The translations under genes and the position numbers were made by a program. Under the pieces are notes generated by a model. That model saw only the letters and a list, made by a program, of their open reading frames with translations, was not told where the DNA came from and searched no databases. 20,432 nt of DNA from JBBQSF01 sp038214085 (lineage in GTDB: Bacteria > Bacteroidota > Bacteroidia > Bacteroidales > CG2-30-32-10), in NCBI GenBank assembly GCA_038214085.1, contig JBBQSF010000051.1, forward strand, positions 1 through 20,432, given 5' to 3'. How positions within the stretch are numbered: position 1 is the stretch's first letter; each line of letters starts with the position of its first letter. Of this stretch, positions 14,661-20,432 are shown in pieces.

Positions 14661-15098
14661 ATGAAAAAAGTTATTGGAATTACATTAATACTTGCGTTAA
14701 TTGCAGGTATTTCATTTACTGGTTGCAAAAAATACGACGATGGTCCAACAATTAGCCTGTTGCCAAAAAAAATGCGTTTGGTTAATGAATGGGAAACTGA
14801 AAAAGTTATTTACAATGGTGTAGATCAGGGCACAAATGCTTCATGGGAAAACGAAACCATTGAATTTAAATCAAATGGTGATTATGTATACACAGCTGCT
14901 TCTGGAAGTTCATCAAATTCAATTACTGGAAATTGGGAATTTGACAACAACAATGAAGACCTTAAAACCACAATAACATTTCTTGGCATTACAAGCACAA
15001 GTATTTCAAAAATCTTACGCTTGAAGTCAAATGAATTATGGCTTGAGCACACAGACAATGGAAATGTTACAGAAACGCATTTAGCAAGTAAAAACTAA
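14661..15098 (+). CDS. Lipocalin-like lipoprotein
   Basis: A 145-residue lipoprotein. A KK-start hydrophobic signal ends in SFTGC with Cys22 as the lipidation site, and basic or polar residues (KKYDDG) follow. The mature domain repeats the small lipocalin-like pattern of the gene at 4660: a WETEKV strand, WENETIEFKSNGDYVYTA, GNWEFDNNNEDLKTTITF, then LRLKSNELWLEH. These are short beta strands joined by Gly/Asn turns, typical of Bacteroidetes Lipocalin_4-like lipoproteins. The ATG at 14661 is chosen because it begins the signal peptide; an in-frame ATG at 14616 would add 15 residues. Another lipoprotein gene starts 52 bp downstream on the same strand, so the two may share a transcript. Ligand unknown. 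Confidence 0.8.
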   Translation: MKKVIGITLILALIAGISFTGCKKYDDGPTISLLPKKMRLVNEWETEKVIYNGVDQGTNASWENETIEFKSNGDYVYTAASGSSSNSITGNWEFDNNNEDLKTTITFLGITSTSISKILRLKSNELWLEHTDNGNVTETHLASKN

Positions 15099-15150
15099 TT
15101 TCTCAAATTAGAATCAAAAATATTTATCACAACCAATTAATGTTAGAAAT

Positions 15151-15687
15151 ATGAAAACAATATTTGCTATAGCTTTTATCTCACTTTCCTTTTTTGTTTC
15201 CTGCTCTTCGGGTGATGATTCAAAAAAAGATTCAGAACACAATAATCTTTACTACTTTTCTGATTTTGAAAATTATCTTGGTTTCGGTCGTTCTACAAAT
15301 ATTCAAAAAGGTGAAGCATTTTCAGGAAAATGTTATAGTAAAGCTGACAGCTCCAGACCTTTCTCTGCAGGTTTCGACATGACAGTTAGCGATATTTCCT
15401 CAAAAAAACTTAAAAAAGTTGAAGTAACAAGTAAAGCATGGTTAAGCGACAAGGATTGCGAAGCCCTTCTTGTTATTGGAGTTCAACGTGGCGATAGTTT
15501 GGTTAAATGGGAAGGTTTTCCTTTAAAAGAAAAGTTAAAGGAATTTAAAACATGGGACGAACTTAAGGGAACGCTTTTACTTCCTCAGAATCTTGAAAGC
15601 TATGATGTAATAAAAGTATATCTCTGGAATACAAAAAACAAGGGAGAAGCCAGAATTGATGATATAGCCGTTCAGTTTTATGAATAA
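15151..15687 (+). CDS. Lipoprotein with a predicted jelly-roll domain
   Basis: A 178-residue lipoprotein whose signal peptide ends in the lipobox FFVSC (Cys18). The acidic-polar linker SSGDDSKKDSEHN leads to a domain of about 145 residues. Its pattern, with YFSDFEN at the start, a Gly-rich SGKCYSKADSS, WDELKGTLLLPQ, VIKVYLWN and a final ARIDDIAVQFYE, looks like a jelly-roll or carbohydrate-binding-module-like beta sandwich of the CBM4/9 kind often found on Bacteroidetes surface lipoproteins. That is fold-level inference; I recognise no specific family. It is the second gene after the lipoprotein at 14661 and ends at a strong terminator. No catalytic motif is visible. Confidence 0.75.
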   Translation: MKTIFAIAFISLSFFVSCSSGDDSKKDSEHNNLYYFSDFENYLGFGRSTNIQKGEAFSGKCYSKADSSRPFSAGFDMTVSDISSKKLKKVEVTSKAWLSDKDCEALLVIGVQRGDSLVKWEGFPLKEKLKEFKTWDELKGTLLLPQNLESYDVIKVYLWNTKNKGEARIDDIAVQFYE

Positions 15688-15695
15688 TGAAAAGT

Positions 15696-15721
15696 AAACC
15701 GGTTTGAAGCCGGTTTTTTTA
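15696..15721. terminator. Rho-independent terminator shared by convergent genes
   Basis: A 7-bp stem AAACCGG (15696-15702) pairs with CCGGTTT (15710-15716) around a 7-nt loop, followed by T to 15720. It clearly ends the plus-strand lipoprotein transcript. The M48 peptidase stop (15719-15721) lies in the T tract, and the minus-strand reading has a weaker T run, so it may act in both directions. Confidence 0.8.
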
Positions 15722-16525
15722 TTTGGTATTTGCTGTATAATATTTCTGGGCTGTAGGCAAAAAAGCTTTAATTGCTTTTATTCTATTCTCATCGCTAGGA
15801 TGAGTGCTTAAAAACTGTGGTAATTTTGCACCACCGATTTTCGACATACGCTCCCAAAATGTTACAGCTTCCGATGGATCATATCCGGCAAGTGCCATAA
15901 ATACCATTCCAATTTTATCAGCTTCATATTCGTGTGTGCGAGAATAAGCGAGCATTCCCAGTGTAGAACCTACGCCATAACACATCAAAAAAATATTTCT
16001 TGTTTCTTCAGGCTTCTGAGACAATGCAAGGCTAAGGCTTACACCTCCCATTGCTACCAATAATTGCTGACTCATGCGCTCGTTTCCATGACGTGCAATT
16101 GCATGGGCAATTTCATGACTCATAACCACTGCCAATCCATTTTCATCCTTTGTGTAATCAAGAATTCCGGAATACACGACAACTTTTCCGCCAGGCATAC
16201 ACCAGGCATTTACGGTACTGTTTGTAACGAGATTAAAATCCCATTTAAAATTTTTGATTCGTTTTGAAAGCCCTTTATCTTTCATGAGTTTTATTGCAGC
16301 AATTTTTAGTTTTCCTCCTACATTGCGCACTTTCACCTGATTGAGGTCGGTTGCGGGAAGCGGCGGATTTGTGGCAAGAAAATCAGAATAAGCAGTCAGG
16401 CTCATGCCCATTATAATACTTTCGGGCAACAAACGCATTTGCTTTCGATTGGTAACCGGGACTTTCGAACATGATGTTGCAAAAACAACAAGAGCCAAAA
16501 GCGAAACAGTTAAGACCTTTTTCAT
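15719..16525 (-). CDS. M48-family zinc metallopeptidase, lipoprotein
   Basis: A 268-residue lipoprotein with signal and lipobox FATSC (Cys19). The catalytic zinc site is HEIAH (His137, Glu138, His141) in MSHEIAHAIARHG, with Glu201 in HEYEAD as the third ligand; a conserved HPSDENR (242-248) follows. The architecture matches the BepA/LoiP-like, Oma1-related M48 group that acts in the periplasm on misfolded outer-membrane or envelope proteins. Lipidation means it faces the envelope, not the cytosol. The gene lies 11 bp after clpS on the same strand, suggesting one transcript, and its stop lies in the terminator of the convergent lipoprotein gene. Substrates are not known. Confidence 0.92.
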   Translation of the reverse strand: MKKVLTVSLLALVVFATSCSKVPVTNRKQMRLLPESIIMGMSLTAYSDFLATNPPLPATDLNQVKVRNVGGKLKIAAIKLMKDKGLSKRIKNFKWDFNLVTNSTVNAWCMPGGKVVVYSGILDYTKDENGLAVVMSHEIAHAIARHGNERMSQQLLVAMGGVSLSLALSQKPEETRNIFLMCYGVGSTLGMLAYSRTHEYEADKIGMVFMALAGYDPSEAVTFWERMSKIGGAKLPQFLSTHPSDENRIKAIKAFLPTAQKYYTANTK

Positions 16526-16536
16526 AAAATCAACAA

Positions 16537-16815
16537 TTAATTATTTTCTATTGTAACAGAAAGTCCTCTATCAGATAAGGAAATATTCATAGGATACAGG
16601 AAATCATAATCGCCAAGTTTTATTGCACATTTTCCTTTAGTATGAACTATTACCGCACATTGTTCTGCTTGCTCAGGTTCGTGGTTACAAATATCTATCA
16701 AGCATTCAATAACATGATCGAATGTATTTACATCATCATTATAAAGGACAAGTTTTTGAATTGACTCACGTTGAACGCTGTTCTTTTTTGCTGGCCGTGT
16801 TTTTTCTTTTACCAT
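16537..16815 (-). CDS. clpS: ATP-dependent Clp protease adaptor ClpS
   Basis: A 92-residue adaptor that delivers N-degron proteins (those with bulky hydrophobic N-terminal residues) to ClpAP or ClpCP in the cytoplasm. The core begins LVLYNDDVNTFDHVI (22-36), with Asn26 and Asp27 matching the N-end-binding pair of E. coli ClpS, and His58 in VHTKG completes the pocket. The flexible N-terminal extension (about 1-18) is basic. It is followed 11 bp later by the M48 lipoprotein gene. clpA or clpC is not in the window. A candidate promoter is at 16844-16875. Length and motifs leave little doubt. Confidence 0.95.
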   Translation of the reverse strand: MVKEKTRPAKKNSVQRESIQKLVLYNDDVNTFDHVIECLIDICNHEPEQAEQCAVIVHTKGKCAIKLGDYDFLYPMNISLSDRGLSVTIENN

Positions 16816-16843
16816 TTTAAAACAATTTTCTTTATTAACGATA

Positions 16844-16875
16844 TAAAATTACAAAAATTATCTGAATTTTTCAAA
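16844..16875 (-). promoter_or_regulatory. Candidate promoter for clpS-M48
   Basis: On the minus strand, TTTG (16872-16875), a 20-bp spacer and TAATTTTA (16844-16851) fit the Bacteroidetes promoter with one mismatch in the -7 box, 28 bp before the clpS ATG. Confidence 0.35.
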
Positions 16876-16897
16876 TTCTGAGTGAATTATATCAAAA

Positions 16898-19030
16898 CTA
16901 ATTCCCTGAATTTGCTTTCAATTTCATAAAATAATCCTTGTTAAGAGGATACGCCATATCGCCTGCCGAACAAATATCTTTAAAGGCCTGTTTGTAATTT
17001 TTAAGCTCATTATATGATATTGATCTGTTTACAAAAGATGCAGCATCATTTGGGTTTAATTCAATTGCTTTTGTATAATCTGATATTGATTCTTCGTATT
17101 GTTTTAGATTGTATTTAGCCAAACCACGCCAGGAATAGGGTTCAATTTGCTTAGAATTTAGTTCGAGAGAAGTGTTTAAATCAATTATAGCTGCTTTATA
17201 ATCTTTCATGTGATAGTATGCTAGCCCTCTCCAGAAAAAAGCATTATCGTCGTCAGGAGATAATTCCAAACATTTATTAAAGTCCTTAAATGCTTCGGAA
17301 TATTTGCCAAGATTTGTATATGCTGTACCGCGCCAGAGATAAGCTTTAGCATGCTTAGGTTCGAGTAGCAGATACTTATTGTAATCTTCGAGCGAAAGAT
17401 CGAATTTTTTTAAAGTACTGTATGTATTTGCCCTGCCAATTAATGCATCCGTATTGTCAGCCCTGTATTTCAATGCAGAATTAAAATCAAGTAAAGCCAG
17501 ATTGTAAATAGAATCTAATTTCACTTGACTAGTAATTTTGCCAGATTTTTTTTCGTTTTCTGCAAGATTATAATAGAGCACTCCCCTGTTGCTGTATGCG
17601 CGATGGAATGTGGAATCCAGAGAAATACATTTGCTATAATCGAGTATAGCCTTGTCATAGTTTTTAAGAAAGTTAAAATAAAGGTAACCCCTGTTATTAT
17701 ATGCAAAAGGTAAATTAGGGTATATACGAATCATATCTGTAAATAAAATTTCACCGTTTTTCCATATTTTTATCCGATTAAAAGACATTACAGAAAATCC
17801 TACAGCCATTATTATCAGTAAAGCCAGATACAGTATTTTCAATGATTTGAAAAAAGATTGCTTGTTATTACTCAAAAATGAATATCCTTTTCCAATAATC
17901 ATAAAAAGCCCGATATACGGAACATAAGTGTAACGCTCGGCCAGAATCGCCCCACCTACTGGCAGTATTTGAAGAACCAAAGAAATTGTAATTATAAAAA
18001 ACAATGCCCCAAACAAAACATCTCTTCCATATTTCCGAGAAAGAAACACAAGAAATGCAACCCCTATTACAACAATTGGGGCAATTTTATAAATAAGCGG
18101 CAAACTGCCTGCAACCCTGTCGGGATAAGGATACATGGCCGACAAATTTATAGGAACAAATAACTTTACCAAATACATCATGGTGGCATAACTCGCAAGC
18201 ATCAAACGTTCAAAAATTGAAAACAATGGGTTCAAATCTTGAATGGCACCAGCTGATTTTTGAGAAAAGATAGCTGCAATCCCAAAGCTCAATGATATCA
18301 GGAAGAACGGAATTTTATCAACCAATGCTTTTCCGCTCCATTTTCTTTTTAAGTAATAATCAATAAGCAGAAGTACCACGGGTAAAGTTACTGCAGCTGA
18401 CTTAGAAAGTGATGACAATAAAAAAGCAATAACCGAAAGGATAAAATATTTTGATTTCTTATCGGTACTGCTTAAATATTTCATGTAGTAGAGTATCGAG
18501 CCAAGAAAGAAAAAAGTGTAAAGCACATCCTTACGTTCCGATATCCATGCCACCGATTCTACATGCATTGGATGTATACCAAAAAGCAATGCAGTAATAA
18601 ATGCAATTTCAGGCTTTTTGGTCAGCCATTTAATAAAAATAAAAACGAGTAAAACATTTATCAGGTGAATCAACAAATTATTTAGATGATATAAAAACGG
18701 TTTTTCGCCAACCACACTGTATTCAAAAGCATACATCATGGTAGTGAGCGGATGGTAATTTCCCTTGTAATAAACTGAGAAAATTTCTTTCACATTTTCG
18801 GTGTTGATTTTCTGAACCAGTTTATGTTCCGATATATAGCCGCCATCGTCCCAGTTTTTGATCAATTCATTATTTAAGCTACCTGAATATACCAAAAGCG
18901 TTGCGAATAAAGCGAAAAGTATATAAATTCTGTTTTTTTTATTCTGAGATTGGTTCAGCAATTCAGGTTTAACAACGGTTTTAGGCTGATTTGGTTTTCC
19001 TTTAACCACTATTTGTTTTTTATAAGCCAT
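16898..19030 (-). CDS. TMTC-like membrane glycosyltransferase (GT-C) with C-terminal TPR repeats
   Basis: A 710-residue protein with a basic N-terminal tail (1-33), roughly ten TM helices (about 35-415), then TPRs (about 441-690). The membrane part has the features of GT-C/O-mannosyltransferase-like TMTC proteins: NWDDGGY (59-65) in the first external loop, where GT-C enzymes place catalytic acids; HPLTTMMYAFEY (93-104); IHPMHVESVAWISERKDVL (152-170); and ILAERYTYVPYIGL (362-375). The C-terminal half holds about seven TPRs with the A-x-G-Y or W-R-G-x-A-x-x pattern, for example 562-594, 596-628 and 630-662. It would use a polyprenyl-linked sugar to glycosylate a protein or glycan outside the membrane; substrate and activity are inference. 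It lies 23 bp after the GH3/beta-lactamase gene, so a shared transcript is likely. Confidence 0.85.
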   Translation of the reverse strand: MAYKKQIVVKGKPNQPKTVVKPELLNQSQNKKNRIYILFALFATLLVYSGSLNNELIKNWDDGGYISEHKLVQKINTENVKEIFSVYYKGNYHPLTTMMYAFEYSVVGEKPFLYHLNNLLIHLINVLLVFIFIKWLTKKPEIAFITALLFGIHPMHVESVAWISERKDVLYTFFFLGSILYYMKYLSSTDKKSKYFILSVIAFLLSSLSKSAAVTLPVVLLLIDYYLKRKWSGKALVDKIPFFLISLSFGIAAIFSQKSAGAIQDLNPLFSIFERLMLASYATMMYLVKLFVPINLSAMYPYPDRVAGSLPLIYKIAPIVVIGVAFLVFLSRKYGRDVLFGALFFIITISLVLQILPVGGAILAERYTYVPYIGLFMIIGKGYSFLSNNKQSFFKSLKILYLALLIIMAVGFSVMSFNRIKIWKNGEILFTDMIRIYPNLPFAYNNRGYLYFNFLKNYDKAILDYSKCISLDSTFHRAYSNRGVLYYNLAENEKKSGKITSQVKLDSIYNLALLDFNSALKYRADNTDALIGRANTYSTLKKFDLSLEDYNKYLLLEPKHAKAYLWRGTAYTNLGKYSEAFKDFNKCLELSPDDDNAFFWRGLAYYHMKDYKAAIIDLNTSLELNSKQIEPYSWRGLAKYNLKQYEESISDYTKAIELNPNDAASFVNRSISYNELKNYKQAFKDICSAGDMAYPLNKDYFMKLKANSGN

Positions 19031-19053
19031 TGCAAAACAATTTTAAACGGTTT

Positions 19054-20432
19054 TTATTTTTTTAAAGCATTATAAACTACCGATTGAATTGATGTACGGA
19101 TACCCATTTCAATTAGTTTTTTATTGGAAGCATTTGGATAAACTCTGTTGGAAAGAAAAATAAATATAAGATTTTCCTCGGGATCAACCCAGAAATAAGT
19201 CCCTGTAAAACCTGAATGTCCATAACTTGCGGGTGAAGCTTCTTTGCATGTGGGCCCTACTTCGGTTGAATCAAGAACTGGTTTATCGAATCCAAGCCCC
19301 CTGCGGTTTTTCTTTTCAGGAAACTGATATTTTGTAAATTCCTTGACAGTTTCGGGAGAAAAATACTTTTTCCCGGCATAAGTTCCATTTTGCAAAAGCA
19401 TCTGACAGATAACGGCTAAATCGTTTGCATCAGAAAATAAGCCTGCATGACCCGAAACACCGCCAAGCATTGCTGCACCCTGATCATTCACATCGCCATA
19501 AACGATTTGCTTTCTGAAAACTGTATCAATTTCGGTAGGAACAATCCGTTTCAAATCAAACCTATTTCGGGGATTGTAGCCAATTGATGACAAGCCCATG
19601 GGTGAGTAAAAGTTTTCAGCAATATAATTTTCAATACTTTTTCCCGATACTTTTTCAACAAGCATTCGCATAAGATAAAAGCCCAGGTCGCTATAAACAT
19701 ATTCTTTTTTCTTATTTAGTGGCGACTTGATGATTGCCTGCAAAATTGTGTCTTTATAATCGTTCCGGATGTATAAACTGTCAGCTACACGAACTAAAAA
19801 ACCTGCAGTTTTAATTTTTTTATAAATTGTAGTATCAGGCTTGCCGTTTTTAAGAGTGGATTTATAAAAGGGTATCCAAGCTTTCAGCTTTGATTGATGA
19901 GTGAGAATATCTCTGATTAAAAGATTTTCCTTGTTTGAACCATCAAGTTCGGGGAGGTAAAATCCAATTTTCTTGTTAATGTTAATTTTCCCTTCATCGT
20001 ACAACTTCATTAGTGCGAGTGTGGTTGCCGCGATTTTTGTAACCGAAGCCAGATCATATATCAAATCTGTGGTAACAGGAATTTTTTGATCGTAAGTGGT
20101 GAATCCATAAGTTTTTTGGTAAAAAACCTTTCCATCCTTCGCTAAGAGTATCTGACATCCGGGATATGCCTTACTTGAAATTCCAAGCAATGCAATAGAA
20201 TCAACTTTTTTCAATGTTTGTGACGCAATCCCAAGTTCTTCGGGCAAGCAATATTTTAATTTACCCGACAATTGTGTTTCTATTCCAGTAGCGAACGGAA
20301 ATTCAGAAGAAGCCGTAACAGGGAGTTTTCCTTCAAATTTATCCGCTCCAAATATCATTTGGGCAGAATAAGCCTGAGTTATTTCATTGTCCTGATAAGA
20401 AACGATAATGGATTCAATATTATCTGAATTTG
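19054..20432 (-). CDS. Serine hydrolase of the beta-lactamase family, C-terminal part of a GH3 fusion (5' end outside window)
   Basis: The frame has no stop from 19054 to the window edge. The first ATG at 20358 lies inside a domain, not at a start: the open frame upstream (YQDNEITQAYSAQ) and after it (MIFGADKFEGKLPVTAS) reads like the end of a glycoside hydrolase family 3 C-terminal domain. It is followed by a class-C-beta-lactamase-like domain with SxxK (Ser105-Lys108 in LASVTKIA, numbered from the Met at 20358), Tyr222 in YSD, and HSG (381-383) in place of KTG. Such GH3/beta-lactamase fusions, around 1000 residues, are widespread in Bacteroidetes and thought to act as NagZ-like N-acetylglucosaminidase plus amidase or peptidase on murein or glycans. 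The function is inferred; the resistance-type beta-lactamase role is unlikely. Confidence 0.9.
   Translation of the reverse strand, partial: NSDNIESIIVSYQDNEITQAYSAQMIFGADKFEGKLPVTASSEFPFATGIETQLSGKLKYCLPEELGIASQTLKKVDSIALLGISSKAYPGCQILLAKDGKVFYQKTYGFTTYDQKIPVTTDLIYDLASVTKIAATTLALMKLYDEGKININKKIGFYLPELDGSNKENLLIRDILTHQSKLKAWIPFYKSTLKNGKPDTTIYKKIKTAGFLVRVADSLYIRNDYKDTILQAIIKSPLNKKKEYVYSDLGFYLMRMLVEKVSGKSIENYIAENFYSPMGLSSIGYNPRNRFDLKRIVPTEIDTVFRKQIVYGDVNDQGAAMLGGVSGHAGLFSDANDLAVICQMLLQNGTYAGKKYFSPETVKEFTKYQFPEKKNRRGLGFDKPVLDSTEVGPTCKEASPASYGHSGFTGTYFWVDPEENLIFIFLSNRVYPNASNKKLIEMGIRTSIQSVVYNALKK

Noticed and set aside
19054..20432. Beta-lactam resistance gene
   Set aside because: The domain is fused to a GH3 remnant and carries HSG instead of KTG, as in the esterase/peptidase-like branch; antibiotic resistance is not supported.
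1..20432. CRISPR array, tRNA, insertion sequence, phage or toxin-antitoxin genes
   Set aside because: No regularly spaced direct repeats, cloverleaf-like segments, transposase or integrase motifs seen in any intergenic region; all gaps are under 200 bp.

Overview
The window looks like a chromosomal segment of a Bacteroidota (Bacteroidetes) bacterium. The evidence is AT-rich DNA, near absence of Shine-Dalgarno sites, many short Cys-anchored lipoproteins, a TAnnTTTG -7 box in most intergenic regions, and gene families typical of the phylum (GH3/beta-lactamase fusion, double-DUF1573 protein, Mpl-type Mur ligase, split transketolase). HypF at the left edge implies [NiFe]-hydrogenase and so an anaerobic or facultative lifestyle. 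The order cannot be fixed from this piece.

Layout. 1-1411 (-): hypF, cut by the window edge. 1530-2036 (+): small membrane protein. 2044-3537 (-) and 3598-4518 (+): glycerol kinase and a monoacylglycerol-lipase-like hydrolase, divergent over 60 bp and plausibly one glycerolipid-salvage unit. 4660-5025 (-): lipocalin-like lipoprotein with its own terminator. 5205-6158 (+): metF, whose stop codon abuts that of a convergent DUF1573 protein (6159-7244). 7292-8653 (-): Mpl-type Mur ligase. 8740-11148 (+): metallo-beta-lactamase-fold hydrolase, then cysH and the N-terminal half of a split transketolase 2 bp apart. 11323-12761 (-): rhomboid protease overlapping an uncharacterised membrane protein by 4 bp. 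12837-14553 (-): family-2 glycosyltransferase overlapping a methyltransferase by 8 bp. 14661-15687 (+): two lipoproteins, ending in a clear terminator shared with the convergent M48 peptidase gene. 15719-16815 (-): clpS followed by the M48 lipoprotein. 16898-20432 (-): GH3/beta-lactamase fusion (5' end outside the window), then a TMTC-like membrane glycosyltransferase with C-terminal TPRs.

Themes. Most genes are housekeeping or envelope functions: murein-peptide reuse (Mpl, perhaps the GH3/beta-lactamase protein), surface glycosylation (GT2, methyltransferase, GT-C/TPR), lipoproteins, and proteolysis (ClpS, M48, rhomboid). Central metabolism is represented by glpK, metF, cysH and tktN. I see no tRNA, rRNA, CRISPR array, insertion sequence, phage gene or recognisable defence system. 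Nothing here clearly forms a new system. The least explained items are the rhomboid-partner membrane protein, the GT-C/TPR protein, and the lone transketolase half.
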